Assembly: GCF_007625075.1 (NCBI RefSeq)
Contig: NZ_QMIE01000023.1
Coordinates: 1-32,805 of the forward strand
Source: Oceanidesulfovibrio indonesiensis
Lineage (GTDB): Bacteria > Desulfobacterota > Desulfovibrionia > Desulfovibrionales > Desulfovibrionaceae
Length of the DNA stretch: 32,805 nucleotides
Direction: 5' to 3'
In this document: one piece after another, positions 1-7,546 of the stretch
Layout of the letters: every line of letters begins with the position of its first letter
Position numbering within the stretch: the stretch's first letter is position 1
The notes under the pieces: model-generated
Seen by the model: the letters and a program-made list of their open reading frames with translations, nothing else
What the model was told of the DNA's origin: nothing
Databases searched by the model: none
Made by a program: the position numbers and the translations under genes

Positions 1-45
1 CGCGCTTCCAATTGAATTGGGCCGCGCTTTCGAATCGACGCCATA

Positions 46-86
46 GCTCCTCCTCGCTCCAGTGAAATCCTGGAGCGAGGAGGAGC
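46..86. repeat. Perfect 16-bp inverted repeat beside tRNA-Leu
   Basis: The arms at 46-61 and 71-86 (GCTCCTCCTCGCTCCA and its exact complement) flank a 9-nt loop. The hairpin lies about 70 bp beyond the 3' end of tRNA-Leu and has no T-tract on either side, so it is a poor fit to an intrinsic terminator. Its right arm runs into two further GGAGCAAAA units at 82-90 and 93-101, spaced 11 bp. Read in the direction of the tRNA these are tandem TTTTGCTCC motifs, the kind of array found at integrase arm sites. Confidence 0.6.
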
Positions 87-156
87 AAAATTGGAGCAAA
101 AAGGCAATCAGAAGAAGGAGAGAATTAAGATAGAATACGTAATACACTGAAATTAT

Positions 157-243
157 TGGTACCCGGGACGGGAATCGAACCCGTACAGCCTTGCGGCCGA
201 GGGATTTTAAGTCCCTTGCGTCTACCAGTTCCGCCACCCGGGC
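157..243 (-). tRNA. tRNA-Leu (anticodon TAA)
   Basis: An 87-nt class II tRNA with an encoded 3' CCA. On the minus strand it starts GCCCGGGTGGCGGAAC, has the anticodon arm GGGACTTAAAATCCC (anticodon TAA), a long variable arm (CTCGGCCGCAAGGCTG) and the T-loop GGTTCGATTCC. The acceptor stem GCCCGGG pairs with CCCGGGT apart from the expected terminal position. No ordinary terminator follows its 3' end. Confidence 0.97.
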
Positions 244-260
244 ACACGGGGTTGAATGGG

Positions 261-288
261 GTTATATTGCCGGTGGGGTCCTGGTCAA
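261..288 (-). promoter_or_regulatory. Probable sigma-70 promoter of tRNA-Leu
   Basis: On the minus strand TTGACC (283-288) is separated by 16 bp from TATAAC (261-266), about 18 bp upstream of the tRNA 5' end. The same hexamers and spacing recur upstream of carA. Confidence 0.7.
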
Positions 289-703
289 GACAAGGGGTGA
301 TACTCCGGGAGAGGGGTTCAAGCTCAAGCAACGTCAAAAATGCCACCACTTTTCTCCAGAACATAGCGTGTTACGGGCGAAGCGAAATACACGTCCCGGA
401 GAGTATGGTCAGGAGCAGCATGTTCTATTGGTTGTCGTTCGCTGGCGTCAGGATGGCTCCGCTCCTGCAGGACCACACGCAGATACTGCGTGAGCACGAG
501 GCCACCTATCTTCTGTTCCGGCAACATATGCGGTTGGTGCAACACGGTTCTTCCACACATCCGTTGATATTGCAGGGAGCAGTGTACTACAGCACCCATT
601 CTAACTGGTTGATTTTCTACAGATTCAGGACGTTGCGCGGAAAGAGCTGACGCAGTACATCGGCTTGACAATACGCAATCACAAACAACAGGATGAAGCA
701 GCC
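289..703. other. Non-coding stretch upstream of the GyrI-like gene
   Basis: Open frames occur on both strands, including 115 codons on minus and 164 on plus, but none has recognisable domain content, a good ribosome binding site or consistent codon bias. The frame of the downstream gene runs back to a stop near 602, without an ATG before 704. I see no RNA gene here. It may contain decayed coding sequence. Confidence 0.5.
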
Positions 704-1165
704 ATGAATGTTGAGATCGTGAAAGTGGGACCGAAAAAGCTGGCGTGCGTTCGCCACGCAGGGCCGTACCAGGAATCCTTCAAGGCATGGGGCTCGCTGA
801 TGGCCCGGGCCGCGTCCAAAGGGCTGCAGCGGCCGGAGGCCAAGTATCTCGGCTTCAGCCATGACGACCCCAACGTTACCCCAGCCGCCGAGTTGCGCTA
901 TGATGCGTGCATTACCGTTCACGACGGCGCCGAGGGCGACGGCGATGTCCAGATCAGCGAGTTAGTCGGCGGCGAGTACGCCAAGTATCTGCACAAGGGG
1001 CCGTACGACGGCTTGATGAAGGTGTACAGCAACCTCTACACCAAGTGGCTGCCCGAATCCGGCCGGGAGGCGCGCCATGAACCGCCGTTCGGGAAGTGCC
1101 TGAACGATCCGAACTCCACGCCGCCGGAGGACCTGTTGACCGAGGTGTATATTCCGCTGGAGTAG
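704..1165 (+). CDS. GyrI-like small-molecule binding domain protein (SbmC family)
   Basis: The 153-aa product matches the effector-binding (GyrI-like) fold that forms the C-terminal half of many AraC regulators and the whole of E. coli SbmC/GyrI. It opens with NVEIVKVGPKKLACVRHAGPY, the usual first strand ending in R-H-x-GPY, has AELRYDACITV in the middle, and ends in LTEVYIPLE, the typical last strand of the family. The frame is open upstream to a TTG at 665, but the ATG at 704 follows an AGGA-type site and gives the normal family length. No HTH is attached, so it is a stand-alone domain. Members bind hydrophobic or cationic small molecules, or inhibit gyrase; the ligand cannot be told from sequence. 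It stands alone between tRNA-Leu and a convergent small gene. Confidence 0.85.
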   Translation: MNVEIVKVGPKKLACVRHAGPYQESFKAWGSLMARAASKGLQRPEAKYLGFSHDDPNVTPAAELRYDACITVHDGAEGDGDVQISELVGGEYAKYLHKGPYDGLMKVYSNLYTKWLPESGREARHEPPFGKCLNDPNSTPPEDLLTEVYIPLE

Positions 1166-1225
1166 CGGCGGCTCTTCGAGCGGCCAGAAACGTTGAACAG
1201 CGCGAAGGCCAGTCACCAGAATGAC

Positions 1226-1250
1226 AAGGGCCCCACTCTTGGAGGCCCTT
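1226..1250. terminator. Hairpin between convergent genes
   Basis: AAGGGCC (1226-1232) and GGCCCTT (1244-1250) form a 7-bp stem with an 11-nt loop. It lies between the stop of the GyrI-like gene and the stop of the small minus-strand gene, so it could end transcription from both sides. T-tracts are short, so this is a moderate call. Confidence 0.5.
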
Positions 1251-1271
1251 GATATACATCTGAAGCAAAGC

Positions 1272-1430
1272 TTACTTGGCTTTGCAGGTATTGCACTGCT
1301 CACGGTTGGGCTTCGTGTTCGTTTTCTTCCAGCTTGGAGAAGGATGGTGGTTCTTGTGGCAATCCTCTTCCCGGTGGTACGCGTCGCTGCCTTCTTCCTT
1401 GTAGTAATACGGCGGTTTCGTCTCAGACAT
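1272..1430 (-). CDS. Small Cys/His-rich protein, putative zinc-binding
   Basis: A 52-aa open frame on the minus strand beginning MSETKPPYYYKEEGSDAYHR and ending EQCNTCKAK. A strong Shine-Dalgarno sequence (AAAGGAG) lies 6 nt before the ATG. The product is very hydrophilic and rich in Lys, Glu, Tyr and His. Its arrangement YHxxxxC...CNTCK, with one Cys early and a CxxC near the end, resembles the small Ada-type metal-binding fold in which four Cys/His ligands hold zinc; that comparison is inference. It is monocistronic, between asnS and the convergent GyrI-like gene, with a hairpin after the stop. I believe similar short proteins occur in sulfate reducers, but I cannot name a function. Confidence 0.75.
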   Translation of the reverse strand: MSETKPPYYYKEEGSDAYHREEDCHKNHHPSPSWKKTNTKPNREQCNTCKAK

Positions 1431-1507
1431 TTCTTTCTCCTTTCCCTGTTTGCGGTTGCCGATTCCTTTGCGGAATACCCCGACGAAAAAGGAGATATTA
1501 CTTGGAG

Positions 1508-1551
1508 CAGAAAATTTTTACATTTTCGCGCCCCAGTTATAAGGACGGCCA
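1508..1551 (+). repeat. Dispersed intergenic repeat, copy A
   Basis: The segment starting CAGAAAATTTTTACATTTTC and ending TTATAAGGACGGCC is closely matched at 21327-21371 (CAGAAAATTCTTACATGTTC ... TTCTAAGGACAGCC), with shared blocks CAGAAAATT, TTACAT, TTCGC and TAAGGAC and similar spacing. Both copies lie between genes. This suggests a short interspersed, REP- or MITE-like element. Confidence 0.5.
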
Positions 1552-1583
1552 CGCTCCAGGCGGGGCCACGCGGCTAACGCCGC

Positions 1584-1614
1584 GGGAGCAAGAAGTTTAA
1601 AATTTCTTGCTCCC
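1584..1614. terminator. Inverted repeat downstream of asnS
   Basis: GGGAGCAAGAA (1584-1594) and TTCTTGCTCCC (1604-1614) are perfect complements around an AT-rich 9-nt loop. It lies about 50 bp past the asnS stop. No clear T-run follows on either strand, so it may be a weak terminator or an mRNA 3'-end stabiliser. Confidence 0.5.
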
Positions 1615-1660
1615 AGTAATAAATTGAAAAGCCTTGACCGAAAGAGTTCTATCCGCCGCT

Positions 1661-3049
1661 CTAAAAGTCCAGATGCCTGGGGGTACGCGGGAAGGCGATG
1701 ACGTCTCGGATATTCGTGATTCCCGTGACCAGCATGAGCAGCCGTTCGAACCCGAGTCCGAAGCCCGCATGAGGCGCCGACCCAAACTTACGCAACTCCA
1801 GGTACCACCAGTAAGGCGCCTTATCCAGCGAGCACTCATCCATGCGCGCCTCAAGCACATCCAGCCGTTCCTCGCGCTGGGAGCCGCCGATGAGTTCACC
1901 GATGCGCGGCACGAGCAGGTCCATGGCGGCCACAGTCTCGGGGTCGCCGGCATCGTCGTTCACCCGCATATAGAAGGGTTTGATGGAGCGCGGGTAGTCG
2001 TGCACGATGACCGGCCGCCTGAAATGCGTCTCGGTGAGGTAGCGCTCGTGCTCGGTCTGCAAATCCGTACCGAACTCCACCGGGTAATCGAACGTCTGTT
2101 TAGATTGCTTCAGAATCTCCACTGCCTCGCGATATGGCACGCGCTCGAAAGGCTGGGACACGATGTTCTCAAGCGTGGACATGAGCTCTTTGTCCACAAA
2201 CCTGGCGAAGAGCTCGATGTCATCGGCCGATGCGTCGAGCACTGAAGTCAAGAGATCCTTGGTAAATTCCTCGGCCAAGTCCATGTTCATGGACAGATCG
2301 TAGAAAGCCATCTCCGGCTCGATCATCCAGAACTCGGCGGCGTGGCGAGGGGTGTTGGAGTTCTCCGCCCGGAACGTGGGGCCGAAAGTGTACACCTTGG
2401 ACAGCGCCAGGGCGTATGGTTCGGCCTCCAGTTGGCCGGACACGGTGAGGTTGGCAGCGCGGCCGAAAAAATCTTCGGTGTGGTAGTCGCTGTCTTTGTC
2501 CGCGGTATAGCCGGGGGGCAAGGTGGTGACGCGGAACATCTCGCCCGCGCCCTCACAGTCCGAGCCGGTGATGATGGGCGTGTGCACGTAGTGGAACCCG
2601 CGGTTGTGGAAGAAGCGGTGCACGGCGAACGCCGCTTCGGAACGGATGCGCGCCATGGCCGAGTACTTGTTGGTGCGCGGGCGCAGATGCGCGATGGTGC
2701 GCAGGTACTCGTCGCTGTGGCGCTTCTTCTGCAGGGGGTAGTCCTCGGGCGCCGTTCCCACGATGCTCAGCTCGCGGCCCTTGAGCTCCCAGGCCTGGCC
2801 CTTGCCGGGGGACTCCACGAGATCGCCGATGACGGCTACCGCAGCGCCTGTGTTGGCGTCTTCGATAGATGCGTAGCCCGGCGCGTCGGCATCGAGGATG
2901 GCCTGGAGGTTTTTGAGGCAGGAGCCGTCGTTGATCTCAAGGAAGGAGAATCCCTTGGAATCGCGGCGGGTACGCACCCAGCCTCGGATGCGGACGTTTT
3001 CCAAAGGGCCTTCGGCATTGAGCGCGTCTTTTACGGTCAGATCAATCAT
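1661..3049 (-). CDS. asnS: Asparaginyl-tRNA synthetase
   Basis: The 462-aa product charges tRNA-Asn with asparagine in the cytoplasm. The N-terminal OB-fold anticodon-binding domain spans about residues 18-110 ([20 protein letters not shown]). A class IIb catalytic domain follows, with motif 2 near residues 224-245 ([20 protein letters not shown]) and motif 3 near 425-440 ([10 protein letters not shown]), ending in [10 protein letters not shown]. The family is typically 430-470 aa. The frame extends 44 codons further upstream to an ATG at 3181, but that extension is low-complexity and unlike the family; the ATG at 3049 gives the normal start ([10 protein letters not shown]), although its Shine-Dalgarno is weak. 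It is the first gene left of the integrated element and ends 50 bp before a hairpin. Confidence 0.97.
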   Translation of the reverse strand: MIDLTVKDALNAEGPLENVRIRGWVRTRRDSKGFSFLEINDGSCLKNLQAILDADAPGYASIEDANTGAAVAVIGDLVESPGKGQAWELKGRELSIVGTAPEDYPLQKKRHSDEYLRTIAHLRPRTNKYSAMARIRSEAAFAVHRFFHNRGFHYVHTPIITGSDCEGAGEMFRVTTLPPGYTADKDSDYHTEDFFGRAANLTVSGQLEAEPYALALSKVYTFGPTFRAENSNTPRHAAEFWMIEPEMAFYDLSMNMDLAEEFTKDLLTSVLDASADDIELFARFVDKELMSTLENIVSQPFERVPYREAVEILKQSKQTFDYPVEFGTDLQTEHERYLTETHFRRPVIVHDYPRSIKPFYMRVNDDAGDPETVAAMDLLVPRIGELIGGSQREERLDVLEARMDECSLDKAPYWWYLELRKFGSAPHAGFGLGFERLLMLVTGITNIRDVIAFPRTPRHLDF

Positions 3050-3102
3050 GGTCGTATCGTCTAATATCGAGCGTTTCAGGTTCGATGCGTCGGAACCGGA
3101 AT

Positions 3103-3131
3103 ACAATAAAGACGGAGAAAGGGGGAGTAAA
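3103..3131 (-). promoter_or_regulatory. Possible asnS promoter
   Basis: On the minus strand TTTACT (3126-3131), 17 bp, TATTGT (3103-3108), about 55 bp before the asnS ATG. Each hexamer matches the consensus at four of six positions. Confidence 0.4.
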
Positions 3132-3366
3132 GGGGGGAACGTATGGCGTGTCAGTGGTCGGCAACGGTCATGCCGGTGCACTTGCCGTTGTGAGTATAAT
3201 GAAAGGCGTTTTGAGTCCAGTGAGGCTATGGTAAACCAGAGAATGTGCCGATATGGATTGGATACCTGTCGGCTTGAGAATTTGTTGACCCTTCCCCTAT
3301 TTTAAAAAAGTTTGCTTCACCTTCAGCTTCGAGCCGGTAAACACCCTAGTAGACAAAACTTGAACA
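3132..3366. other. Intergenic flank between asnS and the att site
   Basis: No gene is supported here. The frame that continues asnS upstream to 3181 is not family sequence. AT-rich stretches, including a TATAAT near 3200, are present without a matching -35. This is the chromosomal side of the left junction. Confidence 0.5.
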
Positions 3367-3400
3367 GAAAAAGGGCCTAGCGATTTAACACTAAGCCCTT
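3367..3400 (-). terminator. Orphaned original terminator of tRNA-Ala
   Basis: On the minus strand AAGGGCTTAG and CTAGGCCCTT pair around a 10-nt loop and are followed by a T-run. It directly follows the orphan tRNA-Ala 3' fragment. Before integration it would have terminated the tRNA-Ala transcript; it is now about 16 kb from the intact gene. Confidence 0.75.
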
Positions 3401-3455
3401 GAAATTCTTTTGGTGGAGCTGGAGGGAATCGAACCCACGACCTCTTGAATGCCAT
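3396..3455. repeat. Left attachment-site repeat with tRNA-Ala 3' fragment
   Basis: 60 bp identical to 19434-19493. Positions 3411-3455 equal the last 45 nt of tRNA-Ala including CCA; beyond 3455 the sequence departs from the tRNA inside the anticodon stem. This is the classic footprint of an integrase recombining within a tRNA gene. Confidence 0.93.
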
Positions 3456-3550
3456 GCCTAGTCCCCACCGTGAAAGATTATTTATTTTAGCTGGTTATGG
3501 GATAGAGGGAAACGGGATTTGGATGAATGAGGACTATATCATTGGGAAAT

Positions 3551-3584
3551 AAGGTTCACCCGATGTTCACCCAAGTTAGCCCGC
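3551..3584. repeat. Tandem GTTCACCC array, putative left integrase arm sites
   Basis: Three units GTTCACCC, GTTCACCC and GTTAGCCC lie 10-11 bp apart, about 95 bp inside the left repeat. The first part, AAGGTTCACCCGATGTTC, is nearly the same as AAGGTTCCCCGATGTTC at the other end of the element (19367-19400) and is in the same orientation. Helical spacing, presence at both ends and closeness to the core fit arm-type binding sites of a tyrosine integrase. Confidence 0.6.
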
Positions 3585-3659
3585 CCCAGCGCTTTTTTGC
3601 TGGATGCTCTGCTCCATGAAGGGGGTGATGCCGACGTAGAAGAAATCAAACCGACTAAG
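3576..3659 (-). pseudogene. Possible 3' remnant of a coding gene
   Basis: On the minus strand a short open frame with G/C-rich third positions reads RFDFFYVGITPFMEQSIQQ followed by five residues and a TAA at 3576-3578. No plausible start or Shine-Dalgarno is found upstream, and only about 28 codons look coding-like. The stop falls in the tandem arm-site array. It may be the tail of a gene lost when an earlier element excised or recombined here. I do not recognise the family. Confidence 0.3.
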
Positions 3660-3710
3660 GCCCGGGCACACAAGCCCAATACGCAACCAGACTACTGAAA
3701 TGTTGGAACT

Positions 3711-3722
3711 AACAAATTTGTT
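3711..3722. promoter_or_regulatory. Palindrome upstream of the primase gene
   Basis: AACAAATTTGTT is a perfect 12-bp palindrome, with TATTATACA 9 bp further on. It lies about 100 bp before the primase start and could be an operator over the promoter. No good -35 is visible. The remainder of 3585-3814 holds no gene. Confidence 0.4.
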
Positions 3723-3814
3723 GCCACACGTATTATACACGAGAGACTCTACTTAAAGTTCCGAGGTTGCAAACCTTTCTGTCCAGGCAGCGACTGGCTG
3801 CCAAGGAGAAGGGA

Positions 3815-6667
3815 ATGCATAACAGCGCATTACCCACAACTGCAAATCTCCCGCTCGCGTTAGCAGGAGGGGGACAGCATTTTGACTTACTCACCGTCTT
3901 GTACGGTGATCCGCTTCCGCAGGGAGTGTTTAATCTCTGGACGAAGCACAATCACGCTACCAAGAGCTTCACGCTGCCTGCTCAGGGCATGGCGGCGGGT
4001 GCGGCAATTGCTCAGCTGTCTCAGCAGCACTTGGACCTCTACTACGAGGTGGGGCTCCAGGCGAAGATACCGGCCCCGGGAAAGCGTGGCAATGAAGACG
4101 GTGTAGCGTTCATTCCTGGCGTGTGGATGGACATCGACATCGCCGGGCCCAATCATAAGGCCACGGACCTGCCGCCTGACGAACAGGCGGTCTGGGAGGT
4201 GATCAACCACTTCCCGCTGGAACCTACACTTGTTGTCCATTCCGGGGGCGGCCTGCATGTCTACTGGCTCTTCAAAAGGCCATGGGCTCTCTCCTTGGAC
4301 GAGGATCGAGAGCAGGCCAAGGCGCTGTCACGTAATTTCCAGGAGCATCTGGCCCAGTTTGCTCGCGGCAAAGGTTGGAAGCTGGACAAGACGCACGACC
4401 TCTGCCGCATCCTCCGGGTTCCTGGCTCATCCAACTACAAGGATCCGAATAACCCGGTGTCGGTCACGCTCATCCACTACGACGAGGTAGCGCGTTATGA
4501 GCCTGCGGAGATTGCCAAGCTGGTTAACCCGATTCAGGCTTCAGCCCCGAAAACGAAGGCAATTGCGATAGAGCCAGAGGTCATGCCATTGGCCAATATA
4601 CCGAAGGCCGACGCCGACAAGGTAATTGGCGAATGCGCTTGGCTTAAGCACTGCCGTGATGATGCAGCGACCCTGCCCGAACCGGAGTGGTTCGCAATGA
4701 TTAGCGTCGTCGCACCTTGTAAAGATGGGCCCGCGAAAGTCCATGAGCTGAGCAAGCCGTACCCGGGGTACAACGAGAAAGAAACCACGGCGAAGATCGC
4801 CCAGGCGCTCAGTGGCCCTGGTCCACATATGTGCTCAACAATCCGTAGTGACCGTGGCGGTGAAGCATACTGTTCGGCATGTTCCCACTGGGGCAAGGTG
4901 AAAAGCCCGATAGTTCTCGGGCTCGACCCTGCAGTGCGTGCGCTGATGCCTGTGCCTGTCAGCACTACGCTGACGCATGTCGAGGTTGAGTATGACGCTC
5001 TGGTCCCCCCCGGGTATGCGGTTTTGCCAACGGGCATTACAAAATCCGGTGCCCAAAAAGTCGATATCCAGGTGCTTGCTGTGCCGTTGTTGATCCGTTC
5101 GCGCGCCAAGGACATGGCAACAGGCAAGGAAGTGGTAGAAGTCACATGGGACAAGGACCGCGAATGGAATAAAGCCGCAGTCCCCCGTAAGACTATCTCA
5201 ACAACACGTGATATCGTAGCGTTAACCGACTATGGTCTGCCAGTGACCTCCACGAATGCGAAGCTGGTTGTGGATTTTCTGCACGACTTCGAGGTTGCGA
5301 ACCCGGCCATTCCCCTGGTCCGCTGCTCAAGTAAGCTGGGGTGGCAGGGTGAGGACTCTTTCCTGTGGGGCAATACTCTGCTGACGGCAACTGGAGGTGC
5401 TTCCGGTCTCGTCTTCCGTGGATTAGATTCCGGCGATGAACAGTTAGCGACGGCGTTTCATGCCAACGGTACCATGGATACATGGGCAACTGCGATCAAT
5501 CAGTTGTATCATTATCATCGCGTAATGGTGATGATTTACGCCTCGCTGGCAGCACCCTTCATGCAGGTTATGGGCGTTGCAAATTTCGTCGTGGATCTCG
5601 CAGGCGAGACCTCGAAAGGCAAGACCATCAGTTTGCGTGCTGCTGTGTCGGCCTGGGGGAATCCAGGTGAGCGCTCCTCAGCCTCGGCTCTCCACACCTG
5701 GGATAGTACAAAAGTGTGGCTTGAGAGCACCTCAAATCTGTTGAACGGCCTGCCGTTGGCACTGGACGATTCGAAAACTGCAAGTTCGTCCGACATCATT
5801 GGCGAGATGGTCTACCGGTACACGGCGGGAAAAGGCCGTGGTCGTGGGTCTCTTCAAGGCACCCGCCATATGGGGAACTGGTGCAGTGTTATGCTCTCCA
5901 CCGGTGAACAATCGGCGGTGGATTACTCGAAGCGACATGGTGGCACCCGTGCGCGCGTTTTGAGTCTTCAAGGCGCGCCGTTTGGCGATGGGAATCAGGG
6001 AATGCTGGTCAAGTCTCTGGATCAAGCTGTGAAGCGCAATTACGGTCATGCAGGGCCGGCGGTGGTGCAGTTTATCCTGGACCACAAGGCGGACTGGCCG
6101 CTGTGGCGCGAGGCATATCATGAAATGCAGGATCGCTACTCAAGGATGGCAGGCGATAACTCTATCGCTGGCCGTCTGGGCGACATCGTGGCCTTCCTGC
6201 ATGTAGCTATCCCGCTTATTCATGCAGCACTCCCGGCACTCAAGCCTACTCTTCCAGTTTCCACCATCATGGAGGCGCTGTGGGATGAGGTCAGTGGCCG
6301 CGCTGATGAGGCAGATCGTGCCCTGGAGGCGCTCAAGGCATTGTGGGAATGGTCGGTCACCAACCAGGACAAGTTCTGGGACAAGCACCAGGTGGACATG
6401 AGCGGAAAGCCGAAAACTCCGCATTCGGGCTGGGCCGGTGCATGGAAAGAAACGTTTCTCGCGTTCACTACCAGAACCCTCGAAACAGTGCTCAACGACT
6501 TCGATATGCCAGCAGTCCTCAACAGCTGGAAGGATCGAGGCTGGCTCGCAACCGGTTCATCGAAAGGCAAGCAGCGCAGCGTACGCATAAATGGCGTACC
6601 GACAAGTTGCTACTGCATCGATATCGGCACGTTCCAGGCAGTACTTCAGCTGCCTGTGGATAGTTAA
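3815..6667 (+). CDS. PrimPol-DUF927 primase-helicase replication protein
   Basis: The 950-aa product combines a primase and a helicase. The archaeo-eukaryotic primase-like N-terminal domain shows the metal-binding D106-I-D108 (WMDIDIAG), the nucleotide-binding S143-GGGLH148, and a downstream DLCRILRVPGSSNYKD. A middle region has a CxxCxxW (YCSACSHWG) of possible zinc-binding type. The C-terminal half is a DUF927-type SF3-like ATPase with Walker A GETSKGKT (597-604) and Walker B LALDDS (D651, D652). Such fusions replicate plasmids, satellites and integrative elements after excision. The frame is open to a TTG at 3767, but the ATG at 3815 follows AAGGAG at good spacing. It is the leftmost gene of the element, followed by iteron-like repeats that could be its origin. 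Confidence 0.88.
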   Translation: MHNSALPTTANLPLALAGGGQHFDLLTVLYGDPLPQGVFNLWTKHNHATKSFTLPAQGMAAGAAIAQLSQQHLDLYYEVGLQAKIPAPGKRGNEDGVAFIPGVWMDIDIAGPNHKATDLPPDEQAVWEVINHFPLEPTLVVHSGGGLHVYWLFKRPWALSLDEDREQAKALSRNFQEHLAQFARGKGWKLDKTHDLCRILRVPGSSNYKDPNNPVSVTLIHYDEVARYEPAEIAKLVNPIQASAPKTKAIAIEPEVMPLANIPKADADKVIGECAWLKHCRDDAATLPEPEWFAMISVVAPCKDGPAKVHELSKPYPGYNEKETTAKIAQALSGPGPHMCSTIRSDRGGEAYCSACSHWGKVKSPIVLGLDPAVRALMPVPVSTTLTHVEVEYDALVPPGYAVLPTGITKSGAQKVDIQVLAVPLLIRSRAKDMATGKEVVEVTWDKDREWNKAAVPRKTISTTRDIVALTDYGLPVTSTNAKLVVDFLHDFEVANPAIPLVRCSSKLGWQGEDSFLWGNTLLTATGGASGLVFRGLDSGDEQLATAFHANGTMDTWATAINQLYHYHRVMVMIYASLAAPFMQVMGVANFVVDLAGETSKGKTISLRAAVSAWGNPGERSSASALHTWDSTKVWLESTSNLLNGLPLALDDSKTASSSDIIGEMVYRYTAGKGRGRGSLQGTRHMGNWCSVMLSTGEQSAVDYSKRHGGTRARVLSLQGAPFGDGNQGMLVKSLDQAVKRNYGHAGPAVVQFILDHKADWPLWREAYHEMQDRYSRMAGDNSIAGRLGDIVAFLHVAIPLIHAALPALKPTLPVSTIMEALWDEVSGRADEADRALEALKALWEWSVTNQDKFWDKHQVDMSGKPKTPHSGWAGAWKETFLAFTTRTLETVLNDFDMPAVLNSWKDRGWLATGSSKGKQRSVRINGVPTSCYCIDIGTFQAVLQLPVDS

Positions 6668-6679
6668 CGAGTCAGGAAT

Positions 6680-6812
6680 GGTATGGAGGTATGGAGGTAA
6701 TTTGCCGGGGCAGACTGAAATATGGGCCAAAAGGATTCCAAAAAAGTGGAGTCCAGGGGCTTATAGCTCCGGCGTCGAAAATTGCGTCCATACCGTCCAT
6801 ACCGTCCATACC
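6680..6812. repeat. Iteron-like inverted GGTATGGA repeats, candidate replication origin
   Basis: Two direct copies of GGTATGGA (6680-6695, 8-bp period) are followed about 90 bp later by three direct copies of CGTCCATAC (6785-6811, 9-bp period). The second set is the reverse complement of the first apart from a 1-bp spacer. The two sets can pair as a long stem or act as iterons in opposite orientation. Their place right after the primase-helicase stop suggests an origin or a binding site for that protein. The repeats are also within an open frame, where they read IPSIPSIP. Confidence 0.5.
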
Positions 6813-6873
6813 AGAATTTGCAGGATTACTGGAAATTTACCACAACCCTCGACTCCCCTTATGGAGGCGCAAG

Positions 6874-7218
6874 ATGGATAAATACAATGAAATGTTGGAT
6901 AGATACTCACTGGACACGCTGATATTCGGACTCGGTGGTTCGGAAGAGGCATTGGTAAAACCTGAATCGGCGCAGGAACCGCATGCGGCTGCAGAAACCG
7001 CCGCTCAATACCCGCAACCGCCTTTTCTTGATCTGAGCTTCATCCCGTCCGAAGCTCCATTTGAAATCGCGCCTGATGCAGAGCCCCCCGATTGGATGGC
7101 AATGGAACCTCCATGCCCTGAAGACGTGTTCGAGGACCAAGTTGATTGGGGATTGGAGAACGATGAGCACGAGCACCATCTGTGCAGCGATGAGCCACAC
7201 GATCCGTTCGCGAAATAG
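6874..7218 (+). CDS. Small acidic hypothetical protein
   Basis: The 114-aa product starts MDKYNEMLDRYSLDTLIFGL and becomes strongly acidic, with a Pro- and Glu-rich middle and an Asp/Glu/His-rich end (NDEHEHHLCSDEP). The ATG at 6874 follows GGAGG by 7 nt and is preferred; the frame is open to 6691, but that start has a Shine-Dalgarno almost touching it. No domain is recognised. It is co-directional with the primase-helicase and followed by a terminator, so it is probably the second gene of the replication module. Acidic partners of this kind can be DNA mimics or replication accessory proteins, but nothing in the sequence decides this. Confidence 0.6.
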   Translation: MDKYNEMLDRYSLDTLIFGLGGSEEALVKPESAQEPHAAAETAAQYPQPPFLDLSFIPSEAPFEIAPDAEPPDWMAMEPPCPEDVFEDQVDWGLENDEHEHHLCSDEPHDPFAK

Positions 7219-7244
7219 CTACCCGGCTTGAACCCGCCACCCAC

Positions 7245-7297
7245 GCGGCCGCAGGCGAGAGGCTTACTTTGGTCTCCGTGTGCGGCCGCTCCTTTTT
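7245..7297 (+). terminator. Terminator of the replication module
   Basis: GCGGCCGCA (7245-7253) and TGCGGCCGC (7281-7289) form a GC-rich stem followed by TCCTTTTTG. It separates the primase module from the restriction-modification operon. Confidence 0.75.
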
Positions 7298-7546
7298 GTT
7301 GACCCCTGATATCCTGTTTGATCTTGTAAACGCTCAAGCTGGACGCCGGTACTACTAATCGGGTAAGTGTCCAGCTATGGAAAGTTGTTAGCTTTTTCCC
7401 GGGGTGGAAAATGGTGCAAGGGGCTGATATTTTTCATGTTGATGGTCGAGGTTTAGGACTTTACGCTAGGTTGCGGATTATCTTTCATCGAAGCCGTTTT
7501 TATCTTCAACGGCATTACCTATATATAACGAGAGTGCCTGAAAACG
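7298..7546 (+). promoter_or_regulatory. Control region of the hsd operon
   Basis: No gene is seen here. AGCTGGAC (7337-7344) and GTCCAGCT (7369-7376) form a perfect 8-bp inverted repeat 24 bp apart. GCCGTT (7493-7498) and AACGGC (7508-7513) form a second one. A TATAAC at 7524-7529 could be the -10 of the hsdM promoter, though its -35 is poor; TTGACC at 7299-7304 is an alternative without a good -10. These repeats may be operators that delay restriction after entry of the element. Confidence 0.45.

Noticed and set aside
324-671. 115-codon minus-strand frame between tRNA-Leu and the GyrI-like gene
   Set aside because: No recognisable domain, no good ribosome binding site; overlapping frames on the other strand are equally long.
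962-1552. 196-codon minus-strand frame
   Set aside because: It overlaps the GyrI-like gene antisense and the 52-aa gene in another frame; its composition is Arg-rich, as expected of a shadow frame.
2342-3064. 240-codon plus-strand frame opposite asnS
   Set aside because: Antisense shadow of asnS in GC-rich DNA.
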